64,000 bases of DNA from Apricaphanius iberus (Eukaryota > Chordata > Actinopteri > Cyprinodontiformes > Aphaniidae): the NCBI GenBank assembly GCA_028564705.1, contig JAPXFQ010002103.1:806001-870000 (forward strand), read 5' to 3'. Positions 46,201 to 57,509 of this stretch are shown piece after piece. The notes beneath the pieces are model-generated. The model ran no database searches and was not told where the DNA came from. It saw only the letters and a program-made list of their open reading frames with translations. The position numbers were made by a program, and so were the translations under genes. Within the stretch, counting starts at the first letter, position 1; every line of letters starts with the position of its first letter.

Positions 46201-49200
46201 AAAGTCCGTCTTGTCCAGCGACAGCCCCAAAACATCACAAGCCTAAAGATCTGCATGGAGGAATGGGCCAAAATCCCAGCTACAGTGTGTGAAAACCTGC
46301 TGAAGACCCACATAATGTACTAAAAACGGGTGACCTGTTATTGCCAACAAAAGCTTTGTAATAAAGTATTAAAATGAGCTTTTGTTATTGACCAAATACT
46401 TTTTCTACCATAATTTGCAAATAAATTCTTTAAAAATCAGACCATGCAATTTTTCCGGATTTTCTTTTCTTCTGTTGTGTCTCATAGTTGAGGTGATGAA
46501 ATTACAGGCCATTATGATGGCAGTATTATGCTGTGGGGGTGCTTTTCTTCAGCAGGGATGGTAGGCTGCTCAGAGTTTAGGGACAGACGGAAGCAGCTAA
46601 ATGTAGGCGAAGCTTTGAGGCCAAAACTATTATCTAAATGTCTAGTCAATGTCCAGACCTGAATCTAAATGAGGATCTGATGCATGGCCTAGTCTCCATG
46701 GCCGCTGGTTGCTCTGCTTTGTGACCGCATACCATGGAGGCCGCCATTGCTCCTCCATTGCTGTAGTACCTCCATTTGGCCGCTAGGCCCCCATTGAAAA
46801 GCATTGGACTTTGGACATGTTAAAAATAACTTTAATGCCTGGTGCCCATTTTTTAAAAACTTTCTATGGCTACAAATTTCTCCTGAGATAACGCTGGGCT
46901 CGTCCAAAACCTGGGCACCAGGCTGGTTTTCGAAAGATAATTTTTAGAAATCTTGCATAATTAATGAGGGGCTGGACTTTGATTGACAGACTGTTCCGTT
47001 TGAATTTAATTATAGTAACACTACATTTTACTAATTATTTCAAGTTACTAGTTCTTACCTTTTGAGGTTTGAGAAATAGGAAAACCATCGGAGGAGCGCA
47101 GATACGGCAGCAGTCAGGCATGGGGCTATTAGCCTTTAGCTTAGCTAGCCAAGTTTAGCATCAGAGCTAAAGACGCGGGAGCAGACTGGGCGCGATTACG
47201 ACCGAACTACACGCCCATACACGCCCCGCGAGGGCAGAGTCTACAGTGAAGATCTATGCCCTTTTTAGGAACAGGGTTCATCAGAGCTGGGGAGGAGGAG
47301 TCTGTGAATCCACCATGAATTCCCCCATGAAAGTCATTCTGGTAAACGGGGAGGAGTGAGGAGGCGCTGTCTGTTCTTTTTTTACAGTCTATGGGTAGTC
47401 TCCATGCAGTCTGACTGAGCTTCACCTACTTTTTCAGGTTTCTAACGTGAACCACATGTTGAATTTGTGCGTTTCCCCTTGAAGCCCATGGACGGGTTCA
47501 GTAACGAGTTGTGTGTGTGTTGCAGGACGGCGTCCAAACCCAACAAACCCGTCCAGAAGACTCTGGACAAGTTGTTTGTGAGAGGATCGGCTCAACTTCT
47601 TAGTCAAGCCAGGAGGCTCGGTAAGCTCTGCTTCACGTCTCCCTCTGTCTCTGCTGAATCTTATTGGGTCGTTGGACCTACCGCTGATCTGAGAAGGGTA
47701 AAGCTTTCCTGCTGGTTAACAGGCTTGCAGTCTGGGGACGTTTCTGGATGTTCCAATGAGTTCAAGAGCCTGATGTCGATGCCTACCCCAGGAGCTCTGC
47801 AGCTGAAGAAACACCTGGAGCACGACAGCCAGCTGGGTATGTGTTCTCTGAACGGACGCCTGGTCTGAGCTCAAAGCGTGATGTCCTTCATTACTCCCAT
47901 GTTTTTCCTCAGCCTCCAAAGACTCATCCGGAGCTCCGCTTCAGTCCATCTCTGCGTCCGACCTCTTGAAGCAGCAGAAACAGAAGCAGCGCGAGCTCCT
48001 AGAAAGCCGGCGACACAGAGCCAGGCAGAACCCGAGTGGTGCCGCTACGACGCCGCGCTCCGGCGGTCTGACGTCACCGAAAGCTGCCTCCGAGGTCCCC
48101 AAGGCAACCCCGAGCCCGGTGGCACCGCACACCCCGACCCTGGGCCGCGGCTTCTCTGAAGGAGACGATATCCTCTTCTTCGACGGCAGCCCGCCTCAGG
48201 CTCCGCCCCCGAGCGCTCTCAGCCTGTCGGCTGCCAAGCTGGCCGCTCTGAGGAAGCTGAGGGCCAAGGGAGCGCCGCTGGAGAAGGAGGACCCCAACGG
48301 TGTAAAGAGGAAGAGGAGCGACAGCAGCGACATCAACGCCCGAGTGGAGAAGAATCGAACCTCACCCAGCGGTGCGTACCAAACTTATACCCAACGTTTA
48401 CACAAGTATTCACACCTGTGGAAACTAGGGACACCACACGCTTCTACAAATCCTCGATTTGTCTTTTTTTTTCTTACACTACAGAGCCCTATACCATTTT
48501 TAGACTACTCTAGTCTACAATCATAGGTTTTATCCATTACATTTAGTACAGTAAATCTTATTTTAAAGAATGGACAAATATAAGTGATTCAGTTTTTTGT
48601 GTGTAATGTGTCACATTAGACCCTAATGGTCAAATTTAAATAATTTATTTACAATATAAGTGTAGCAATCTTGTTGCCTCAAGTCTAACAGTAAAACACA
48701 GCAATCACATAGGCTGGCTGCCATCTAGTGACCCTTTTCCGTTACTGCAACATGCACAAAAATAAAGAAGACAATAATGGCTGAGAGGAGTGAGCAAATG
48801 TGCCACAAACAGTGGTCTTCTTCTTTACAGTGCGAATGTCACCTTAACTCACTGGGAATGCAGAATATTTCCTCTGTGGATCTGAGAGTAGCAGGGACGT
48901 CACTAAGACTGACAGATGGGGGGGGCTTAGCCCAGGGAGCTTTACATTGAAAAAAATTTTCACACCCTGCAAAGACTTCGTCAATTAATTCATTGTTTGA
49001 AAAACATTTATCAGAACGTGTTATATGATCACTTTCTTTTCCATGCCTGCCTTCTTGCACTTTCTCCCTTCTTTTTATCAAAAATAAGCCTGAATGAGTT
49101 CATTAGAAGGGTTTATATTCAAGAACCATGTTAAATATCCATGTTCTTTAATCTGACAGTAAAGAACAATTACATATTGGTCAAACATTTATTCTTCCAA

Positions 49201-51412
49201 AAGAGTATGCAGTTCAGAGGGTTTTATATAAATTACACTGATATGATGTGGAACAGTATAAAATAACAAAATAACAGTATATAAAAGCACAGAAAGTCAA
49301 ATATCCATTCCCATCACTGTTGTGACTTGGATCAATATGCATAAGGACTTCTCCCAAACTTTCTGTCTACTTTGAGGATGGAAGCATCAAAGAATACCTT
49401 CTGTTTTTCATAGTTGCAAAGCGGTCTATCACTTTGTCACTCAGCTGGCTTACTAGGTCATTTCCAGTTAACATGGCTGCAAAGTTATGAAGCCTTTTCT
49501 GCCACATTGTTTGACCCAGCCAGGTTTGCAGCTGATGCAGTGCACTGAACAACCTGTAGCAGTCATACATGATGCCTAGCTCATATTTTTATTATCAAAG
49601 TAGCCAAAACAGAAATATTTCGTCTGAATTCCATTATAGGAAAAAAAAAAATGCAACCAAGCACCTTGTCCCACACGGTTTCAAATATGCGCATAAATCC
49701 TCATATAAGTATTTAGGTGTTTCTCTCGCTGTAATGGATATATATTATCAAATGTGCATTTATGCTGTAATAGGCAGCATATTTTTGCATGTAAACTGCA
49801 TATAGACACATATATGCTTATGTTATTTCCATGTGAGAATTACTTATTTTCTCCTCCTCAACATCTGCCTGCCGTCCACTGAAACCTTACAGCTAGGAAC
49901 CACATGCCTGCCTACGTAGCTGGTAGCCAGGGGACACGCTAGCAGAGTTAGCATTAGCATGTCGGCGCATTGGGGTTTTCTCTCTCTGAACTACACCATG
50001 AAATGTAAAATTGGCGCTGAACGTCTGTGGGTTTTTTTTTTATATGAGTGTTGTCAGGATTCAGGAAATAGAGGAAGTCTGTTTCTGATACTTCCGGTTT
50101 GCAGCAGTGTGGCCGTATTCTCTGTTAATTATTTCTTTTTCAGAATAAATACAAAATAAAATAAAAAAACGTTTTTCTGTAACAGCTACACTGGTCTCGT
50201 CATTGTGTTGAGCATGTAAAATCTGCAAAAATATTAAAATAAAAATAATTTAACTGAAAAAATAATTCCTCAAAACATAATAGGGGGGGGGTGGCTTAGG
50301 AATATTTTAGGGGGGCTGAAGACATGAAGACATCCCATCACACCTCAGGTAATACCCTGAGGTGTGACGGGAGAGTGATCTGAACCTGTTAAAGAATGTG
50401 TTCAGTTCATTGGCTCTATCCAGTCCTTCCTGTGCTTAAAGCCTGTGATCTCTTTCAGGAAGATGTATTTATTTATTTCCATTTATTTTGTCTTCGTTAA
50501 AATACAGTCAGAAAAGATGGTGTCCTTTCTATTACATGAGCAGGTGAGTCGCCCGGTAACGAGGAGGAGGAGGAGGAGCCAGCCCTGAAAAAGAAACGGG
50601 AGCAGCTTCGCTACATCGAGTCCCAGGAGTTCCAGAAGATCCTTAACGCCAAATCTCGCCATGGGATCGTGCTGCAGGCGGTATACCACATCCTTTGTCT
50701 TTTTCTTATTTCACTTCAGCAAAGATACGGATAACTGAGGCTGCTTCCTGCAGGCGGAGTACCAGCTGCAGGAGCGCTACTTCAACGCTCTGGTGAAGAA
50801 GGAGCAGATGGAGGAGAAGATGAAGGGAATCAGGGAGATGAAGTGTCGGGCTGTCACCTGTAAAAAGGTAAAAAAGGGTGGAGCTGTTAGGCACGCCTCT
50901 GTCCATCATGCAGGAATCTGACTTTTAATTATTTTTCACATGTTCTTGCTGCTTTCAGTGCAGCTACACCTACTTCAAACCGGCGGATCGCTGCGTGACT
51001 GAGAAGCACGACCTGCGGTGGCACGATGCCATGAAGCGCTTCTTCAAATGTCCCTGCGGACAGAGGGCCATCGCTCTGGACAGACTGCCGCACAAACACT
51101 GCAGGTAACTCCGGATAGCCCTCCTCTCTCCGGGTGTTCATTTAGAACCACCGAGCTGATGAGAATTCCCCCCGCTGTGTTTTCATTCCAGCAACTGTGG
51201 CCTGTTTAAATGGGAGCGTGACGGGATGCTGAAGGTGAGTCCCAGAACTCCAGAAAAGGAGGAAAAACCCAGATTTCATGTTGTGAGACAGACCAGATCT
51301 GAGGTTCCGCATGTTGTCTTTCTTTCAGGAGAAAACTGGACCCAAGATCGGCGGAGAACTTCTCCAGCCTCGAGGGGAGGAGCACGCCAAGTTCCTCAAC
51401 AGCTTGAAATGA
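40275..51412 (+). CDS. mcm10: Minichromosome maintenance protein 10, 17 coding exons, complete
   Basis: MCM10 is a nuclear replication-initiation factor that binds DNA, the CMG helicase and polymerase alpha. Coding exons: 40275-40281, 40360-40623, 40722-40874, 41107-41244, 41320-41500, 41586-41751, 42666-42833, 42944-43060, 43141-43343, 47526-47620, 47723-47836, 47913-48371, 50544-50680, 50754-50867, 50959-51104, 51192-51234, 51329-51412. All are GT-AG and in phase: 862 residues (human 875). Exon 1 encodes only MD plus one base. Residues 2-90 are acidic; about 91-115 form the oligomerising coiled coil ([17 protein letters not shown]). Residues 250-400 are the internal OB fold ([23 protein letters not shown]); the zinc finger uses candidates C382, C392, C401, C404 and H407. 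YYGGVSSAA follows. The C-terminal zinc domain has C765, C770, C773, C784 and then C803, C805, C820 and C823. The end [12 protein letters not shown] is a family signature. Introns 6, 9 and 12 are enlarged by transposons. Confidence 0.96.
41797..42630. mobile_element. Harbinger-like miniature element in mcm10 intron 6
   Basis: Left end CTAGTTTATACTTCTCTGTCAG, right end CTACGTCTGTGG-side complement ending AATCAACTAGGCC: inverted termini of the family also seen at 13260, 30510 and 54280. The interior shares CTTTTTACTAGAAGTGCAG and AACACATGGAAACAAACAC with 53890-53945. No transposase frame. A segment at 41885-42130 looks like a nested hAT-type remnant. Confidence 0.65.
41885..42130. mobile_element. 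hAT-type remnant nested in the Harbinger-like element
   Basis: TTAGGGCTGGGCAATTAATC at the left and CACCCAGGCCTAG at the right are common fish hAT-type termini. ATACTTAAAATGTG and GTTTATTTTTCACTTGAAA recur at 7650-7705. Confidence 0.5.
43541..45118 (+). mobile_element. Tc1-like element B, complete, inserted in element A
   Basis: 1578 bp with 213-bp inverted arms (43541-43753 and 44906-45118) that differ at only a few positions. The outer repeat CAGACGTGGACAAAATTGTT and the inner repeat CAGGCCTGGACAAAAATGAT give the IR/DR layout of Tc1/Sleeping Beauty-like elements. TA precedes the left end; TGTA follows the right end. The transposase between the arms is broken. The near-identical arms suggest it moved fairly recently, using an enzyme made elsewhere. 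Confidence 0.93.
43900..44900 (+). pseudogene. Tc1-like transposase of element B, disabled
   Basis: The N-terminal part (to 44064) carries the helix-turn-helix: [20 protein letters not shown] then TISKQLDVS; it ends at TAA 44062 where the family continues. The middle (44190-44420) contains [11 protein letters not shown] but in shifting frames with a TAG at about 44185. The C-terminal part (44514-44900) is open: [12 protein letters not shown] and [20 protein letters not shown] include the second Asp (NDPKHTA) and the [10 protein letters not shown] block with the third acidic residue. The first DDE Asp region lies in the broken middle. Not functional as read. Confidence 0.85.
46517..46690 (+). 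mobile_element. Third Tc1-like transposase remnant
   Basis: GGCAGTATTATGCTGTGGGG GTGCTTTTCTTCAGCAGG encodes [32 protein letters not shown] is the Q/S-PDLN block. It directly abuts the truncated right arm of element A. Confidence 0.65.
46691..47400. repeat. Dispersed-repeat cluster in mcm10 intron 9
   Basis: 46690-46990 has wording such as CCATGGAGGCCGCCATTGCT CCTCCATTGC. 47180-47395 ends in TTTTTTTACAGTCTATGGG, related to the start of the repeat at 1003. Families not named. Separate from the mcm10 exon at 47526. Confidence 0.45.
48372..50543. other. mcm10 intron 12
   Basis: AT-rich 2.2-kb intron. A GGGGGGGGCTTAG-type wording appears twice (48920 and 50283), bounding about 1.4 kb; GACATCACTAAGACTGACAGATGGGGGGGG-like sequence suggests an unidentified repeat. 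No coding exon seen. Confidence 0.4.
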
Positions 51413-51535
51413 ACTCTTAATATCGAGAGAAATTTTTAAGCTTTTTATGCGTGTAGTAGCATGTATTTTTGTAAGAGAATTCAGATGTTATAGGTGTTGA
51501 ATTTGCCGTAAACAGGCTGAATAAAGCAATCATTT
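51413..51535 (+). terminator. mcm10: mcm10 3'UTR and poly(A) signal
   Basis: Short 3'UTR after the TGA at 51410. AATAAA at 51520-51525 followed by ATCATGTGTCAAGTG, with a GT-rich downstream stretch, marks the likely cleavage site. Confidence 0.8.
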
Positions 51536-52059
51536 ATCATGTGTCAAGTGGAAGGTCAGTTTTTTCCTCATTTCTAATTAAAAACTCAGCCAGAAAACAG
51601 TTTTTAGGGTGTAAATAATACTGAGTGAGCAAACTGTGAGCATATTATTTAAAATTTTCCTCTGCAATCGGTCATTTTAGAAAAAATAAATAAAATAAAA
51701 GAAGGCCAAGTAACATTTTTGACCAGAATTCCGTGTTTCCAATTTCTCCGGGTTGTTTTTTGCCATAATAATTAACACCTAACTAAATAACAAATTAAAA
51801 ATATGTTCATAAAAATTAAAGAAAAAACTACACAAAAGCATATAACAACACTGGCCTCAAAAAATACATAAATTCTAGAGAGAAATAATCGTCTGATTTT
51901 GCACACATTATAAATAAATGTGGAAATACATACTTTTTCACCCCCCCCCCCCCCCCACATGTATATTTTATAAATTGTTGTATATTTATTTTACTTGCAC
52001 ATTTATTAACTTGTTTCCAAATGTATTATTATTGGTGTACCCTGATAATAATAATTATT
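51536..52059. other. Intergenic after mcm10
   Basis: AT-rich, with a C17 run at about 51941-51957. No feature recognised. Confidence 0.4.
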
Positions 52060-52290
52060 ACCAGTATTTTCTAACCAATACGATACTGATAAGTTATTGT
52101 AGAGTTTCCACATTTTTAGTATCAGTTCATGGTATCGGTTAAATTACCGTTAGAACAGTTCGGGACCCGATTCCTGATACACTGATGTTAGTATTGGGTA
52201 TCAAGGATGATGCCGTTAGTTGACCAATAGCATTGACTGATACCTAAAATGTAATAATGCAATAATTTCACAGAAAATGTTTTTCAAGTA
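52060..52290. mobile_element. hAT-type miniature element remnant
   Basis: TTTCCACATTTTTAGTATCA GTTCATGGTATCGG matches 60997-61030 of the intact element (TTTTCCACATTTTGAGTATC, GGTATCGG). GATACCTAAAATGTAATAAT and CACAGAAAATGTTTTTCAAG match the older copy at 7645-7700. Ends are lost. Confidence 0.5.
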
Positions 52291-52299
52291 CAGTAATGG

Positions 52300-52605
52300 T
52301 TTGAAAAAACGCAGTGGTGCATTCCTTGAGAAAACCTTGTGAAGACTTAAAGACAACATTTGCTCTGTCATTGCCAACAAAGGGTATATAACAGAGTATT
52401 GATAAGTTTTGTTATTGACTACTTATTTTCTACCATAATTTGCAACTAAATTAAAAAAAATATCAGACCTTGTGATTTTCAGTTGAGTTTTTTTTTGTCT
52501 CATAGTTAAGGTTTACCCATGATGAACATCACAGGCCTCCTTCGTCTTTTTAAGTGGGTGAAGGGGCACAATTGGTGACAGACTGAATACTTTTTGCCAC
52601 CTTGT
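52300..52605 (+). mobile_element. Tc1-like element A family, right-end fragment
   Basis: GTCATTGCCAACAAAGGGTA, TTTTCTACCATAATTTGCAA and a terminus GACTGAATACTTTTTGCCAC CTTG match the right end of element A (46335-46440) and the general CAGTGGGGCAAAAAAGTATT end. The 5' part is missing. Confidence 0.7.
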
Positions 52606-53030
52606 AAGTTTTTGATACATGGATTTTGGATATTTTACTTTGGTCTAATAACTCAGATAATGCTTTCATCTCATAATGAAAGACATGATACTTGAGCATG
52701 TTTTTGTTCTCTGCAAACCAGCCTTGTGAACAGCTGAAGGTGGTGTCCTGAAGTTTTCTGCAGACCAATCTGTGATCTTTCGCTCCCCAACCAGAGACAA
52801 CCAGCCACAGATCTCAGCTGCAGCACTCCATCCAAGTCTGATACGTTCAGCATCACCAGCAACACGGCCAGGGACTCCTTGTGTATTTTTGTAAATATTT
52901 AAATGGTCCAATACCCAGTCATTTAGGTTAATCCTGCAAGTATCCGTTAAAATGCTAAATAGTTTTATTTCTTTATTTTCTTGAATTCTATTTTCTTGTT
53001 AAATATTTTCTATAAATAATTACACATGTA

Positions 53031-55057
53031 CAGTGGGGCAACAAAGTATTTAGTCAGCCATAAAATGTGCAAGTTCTCCTTAAAAAGATGAGAAGTCTGT
53101 GATTTTCATCATAAGTGTACCTCAACTATGAGAGACTAAAAGAGAAAGAAAAAAAATCACATTGATTTTTAAAGAATTTATTTGCAATTTCTGGTGGAAA
53201 ATAAGTCGTTGGTAAATAACAAAGGTTCAGCTCAATACTTTATGTATACTATACTAGTTTGTTGGCAATAACAGGTCAAAAATGTTCTGTACATTATGTG
53301 GGTCTTGAGCAGGTTTTCACACACTGCAGCTGGTATTTTGGCCCATTCCTCCATGCAGATCTCTAGAGCAGTGATGTTTTGGGGCTGTCGCTGGGCAACA
53401 AAACTGCCTCCAAAGATTGCAGACACTGGCTAGGCCACTCCAGTTTAGCTCTGGCTGTGCAGCTCACACAGTGTGCACACCAGTTGATCACTGAAGCTGA
53501 AGGAGCTTCATAGGAACAGCCAGAACAGTGATGGCAGGGAAGTGTGTGCATGTGTAAGGATGTGTGTGGGTGTGTGTGTGCATCTGTGTGTCAGAATTCA
53601 GTAGCCCATGAACTTCTCAACGCTCTGTCGCCTATTATTTCATTCGGAGAGCCGAAGCCAGCTTATATTGGGGTGGGGGATGGGTGGAGCGTCCTTCTAC
53701 ATCCAAGGGAGTACATTTGGTCTGAGCGAATTGCAATTCATAAGACATGCATAAAGGAAGATGGCTTCTTTTCTCTCTTACCTTTGAGTCTGTCGAGTGA
53801 TCTCCCAGTAATTCCTTCCAATAATACAGTTGTTCAAAGTGAGAGACCCAGGATCCCTCACAGAATTCTATACGTTTTGATAAAGCTGTAAAGCTTTTTA
53901 CTAGAAGTGCAGATTATTGAATACTCTAGAAACACATGGAAACAAAAATACAGCAGCCGTTTTTTTTTTCTTTTTCTACACCTTGTGTTCAAAATCACCA
54001 AAAGAACAGATTAGATAAATTATCATTTCAATATAAAGCATGTAGTGGCCAAATGCTGCACTAACTACTGATTACAGCGATTATAGAGCCCTCTTCTAGT
54101 GAAACCATCTCTGGCTGTTACTGAACTGACCAATCGGATGCATACACTCCGTTGATGGATAGTTTGAAAATGGGGCTCGACTCTGTCCGTCCTTGCATAG
54201 GTGACGGAGAGCCTTTGCATCAACGGATAATGGCGTTGCGTCAATCCGTCTCCATCAAAACGCAGAAGTATGAACTAGGTTTTAATGTCACCATACATGG
54301 TCCCATTCATTCCTTACTTTACATGGATCAGTCCTCCTGGTTCCTTTATAGAAAAACAGTTCCAAAGCATGATGCTTCTACCCCCATGCTTCACAGTAGG
54401 TTTGGTGCTCTTTGGATGCAACTCAGCATTCTTTTCCTTCCAAACACGACGAGTAGAGCTTTTACCAAAAACTTCTATTTTGGTTTCATCTAACTATTTG
54501 ACATTCTCCCAATCCTCTTCCGAATCAACCAGATGCTCTCTAGCAAACTTCAGACAGGCCTGCACATGTTCTGGCCTAAGCAGGTGGACACGTCTGGCAC
54601 TGCAGGATTTGATTCCCTGTCGTTGTAGTGTGTTACTGATGGTAGCCTTTGTTACTTTGGTCCCAGCTCTCTGCAGGTCATTCACCAGGTCCCCCCATGT
54701 GGTTCTGGGATTGTTGCTCACCGTTCTCATGATCATTTTGACCCCACAGGGTGAGATCTTGGTGGAGCCCAGATGGAGGGAGATTATCAGCAATCTTGGA
54801 TGTCTTCCATTTTCTAATAATTGCACCCACAGTTGATTTTTTCACACCAAGGAGCTTACCTATTGCAGATTCAGACTTCTCAGTCTGGTGCAGGTCTATA
54901 AGTTTGTTTCTGGTGTTATTTGACAGCTCTTTGGTCTTAGCCATAGTGGAGTTTGGAGTATGACTGTTTGAGGTTGTGGACAGGTGTCTTTCATACTGGT
55001 AACCACTTCAAACAGGTGCCATTAACACTGGTAGCACTGGTATGTTTTGCCCTATTG
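53031..55057 (-). mobile_element. Tc1-like element A family, third copy, with foreign insert
   Basis: Left end CAGTGGGGCAACAAAGTATT at 53031 after TA; right end TTTTGCCCTATTG at 55057 before TA, with most of the right arm deleted. Minus-strand transposase pieces: [20 protein letters not shown] and [18 protein letters not shown] (54944-54810), [20 protein letters not shown] (about 54720-54660), and the C-terminal [20 protein letters not shown] (53370-53290). The middle is replaced by an 850-bp block of other repeats at 53441-54290. Confidence 0.82.
53441..54290. repeat. Composite repeat block inside the Tc1-like element
   Basis: 53560-53870 matches the dispersed repeat of 30720-31280 (CAGTAGCCCATGAACT, CCAAGGGAGTACATTTGGTC, GAGAGACCCAGGATCC). 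53880-54285 matches the Harbinger-like miniature element (AAGCTTTTTACTAGAAGTGC; ends GAAGTATGAACTAGG). The Tc1 transposase sequence stops at CTAGGCCACTCCAG and resumes at ACCATACATGGTCCCATTCA. Confidence 0.7.
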
Positions 55058-55060
55058 TAT

Positions 55061-55447
55061 AAAGGTGCATTCAGACTGGTGTTACACCATTTTCTGCGTC
55101 TGCGACCATCGTATTCTGTGACTCTTCGTGGTGCTGCTTTGTTAATACCTCCGTAGCTGACAAATTTACCATAACCCCATGTCGCCCTCATTCTCCCCTG
55201 CATTGAGTAGCTCCAGGTCGAACGTTTGCTGGCCAAAAGTGGCATTTTCTCAACTTCATGCAGCAGCTCCGTGTAGGCCGTGACGGACAGTCTGATCATG
55301 AGCTTCTTGGATGTGCTGATGCCCGCTGTACTGACGTGCGTGACTTGCTGCATGCCAGCTTGACTCCCACATGCTGCGTAGGTAGCATAGACTTTGCATG
55401 TAATCTAGCTGCCCTGCTGCCTGGCCGCGTGGTCTGAACGTACCTTA
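55061..55447. mobile_element. Miniature inverted-repeat element
   Basis: Left end AAAGGTGCATTCAGACTGG and right end CCGCGTGGTCTGAACGTACC are inverted partners (AAGGT-x-C-x-TTCAGAC), a style seen in fish hAT and Harbinger MITEs. The interior has an open minus-strand frame (55353-54991) without recognisable domains that runs on into the neighbouring Tc1 element. Confidence 0.55.
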
Positions 55448-57500
55448 TGTCTATAAAGTTCCTGTTCATGTTAAAATGTCAGGTTAGTGATTTTTTTTTT
55501 AAGAAGAAATCTTCATAACTTGATTACAATAGGAACTTTATATGTATCAAAAATACTTTTTTTTTTTAACTTATCTTTCTAGAATAGAAAGTTCTCCCTG
55601 CTCTTTCCAATCATCAGCCTCCTCCTGCTGCCTCATGTCCTCCTTCATCTGTCTCTTCACCTCTTCCTCCCTGCTGTTGTTGTTGGCTGGATTTTTCCAT
55701 CCTTCTCTCCCTGCCTCTGGTCCCCCGTTGCCTAACCTGGCCCTGGAGCGTCCTCAGCGATGAAGGCAATAAATTCTGGGGGACTATTAAAAGGATTCTG
55801 TCCTAACACATCACCCAGGAGGACAAACCATGGCCAAGTAGCAGCAGTGGACTACCCACTCACTTCCTCCCCAGATCCTGGATACTTAGATTCCTGAAGA
55901 TCGATAAAACATCAAAAAGTTCACCAAAACAAAGTACACTGAAACGTACGAATTCCACTTTTTTAACTTGCGTTACCAAAAAAAAAATTCTTTAGTACAT
56001 ATGGACATACTTTTTTTATTCTTAAATAGTCCCACTTTTTTCGCCTTTGCAGGGTTCTCCTTACCCACAGGCCCATCTTCTCCAGAATTACATTAATATA
56101 CGAGAAAAAAAGAAGAAAAAATACAATTGTTCTAATCACAGACGGCAAAACGATAGTTTTGAACAATGCTGCACAGAACCATCCTAAAAGAGACAAAATA
56201 AGAGATGAGGGGAAAAATGTGAGCAGTTTAATGATGCAATCTAATCATTTTTTACAGCAGAACACAAAATGAACAACACTGCTTTGATATTACGAGTTTT
56301 ATGAAGGTAATAAAGCTGTACTCATAAGAATAGGATTTGCAAATGGATCTATTCTTGTACCTCCATGCCACATTGTTAGAGTTCTGGAGAAAAGATCTTC
56401 ATTTTCTCCCCAGAGCTTTATAAATGATGCAGTCTGCTCCTTAATCCATAAACATATTAGAAAAAGATTGAATCTCTAATTAGAATATTAGATATTATAC
56501 TAGTTTATGAGCATTCATATTTTTACAATTTAATTTAAAACAGGCTTATTTCAAAAACCAAAAGCCTAACAAGACGGCTCTGAGCTTTAATTTTTGTATG
56601 ACAGTTTTTTAAAAACGTACATCTGAACGTTGTGCTACCGCTTGCTTCATCTACGACTGCTTTAAACTTTCTAACCAAATGACTTGTGGGAGAGGTCGGA
56701 CGGCAAAGGATCCATCAAACCCATCCTTCAGTTCCAGGGAAAGGGGGCCGCATTTGAAGGATTATTAATTAAGGTTTTGTGATGTGGCGTCCTTCAAATG
56801 AGTCTTTTGCAGGATGCAGACTCCTAATTTGGGCACAGCCAATGTGTGACTGAGGTCCTTCAAATGGGCCTACTGAAAAGTCTGTCCATGTTCTGTACAA
56901 TATGATGCAGTCAGTACTTGGTTGGGGCTCTCAGCTGGAAAGTTTCATAGCTCCACCTGCTGCTGAAAGGAAGGCAAATGTAAAAAAACAACAACCTGTT
57001 AATCAGGTTTTAACCACAGAGTGTTTAGTATTTTTACAAATAACGGGGCTTTTTTTCTTTACAGTGTGACAGCAGGGCTATGAAACATTCATCTGTGAAT
57101 CCCAGAGTAAGAATATAAGTGGTCTACTACCTTTCTGTTTCGTAGGTTTAATAGTACTTCTTGGAATACAGAATTATCACTCGGAATCAGCGAACACTCA
57201 CTTTCTGTGTGCGTGTGTTGGAACCACTACTGCTCAGGCTGTTTGGCTCTGTGGCAACTCTTTAAGGAAACCAAAACCGACACTAAGAGCCTTTACTTCT
57301 CCTTTCTCTGTTTTTTCCCCCAAATTCTCCCTCCTCCTTTGCTCTCTTTCCGCCAGTATGTCAGACATTTCTGCTCTGGAATGTGGGATCTATTGCTGCC
57401 TGATGACTGCAGCAGTAGCCTGCTTCATTTTTCCTTTCCACACCACCTCCCTCCTTTGAATACCACAAATACCAGATATTGTGGAGGCAAGGTAAACGAA
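55448..57500. other. Intergenic mcm10-ucma, mostly unrecognised
   Basis: AT-rich. 55570-55770 holds a hydrophilic minus-strand frame and 57357-57493 an exon-like plus-strand block. Both are discussed as findings because I cannot assign them. A short repeat CCTTCAAATG occurs three times at 56740-56870. Confidence 0.35.
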
Positions 57501-57509
57501 TGGAAACTG

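Larger units (their letters stand above)
43471..46516 (+). mobile_element. Tc1-like element A in mcm10 intron 9, split by element B
   Basis: Left end CAATAGGGCAAAAAAGTATT CAGTCAGCCA is the CAGTGGGGCAAAAAAGTATT type. The element stops at 43540, resumes at 45119 (TCAACTATGAGAGAGAACAT, TAAAGAATTTATTTGCAAAT), and its right arm (TTTGCAAATAAATTCTTTAA at 46418) mirrors the left. The right terminus is lost at about 46516. The transposase at 45380-46320 is decayed: AAAGAGCTGTCAAATAACACC codes the KELSNNTR start, GGTAAGCTCCTTGGTGTGAA the GKLLGVK helix; later blocks have stops. Confidence 0.85.
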
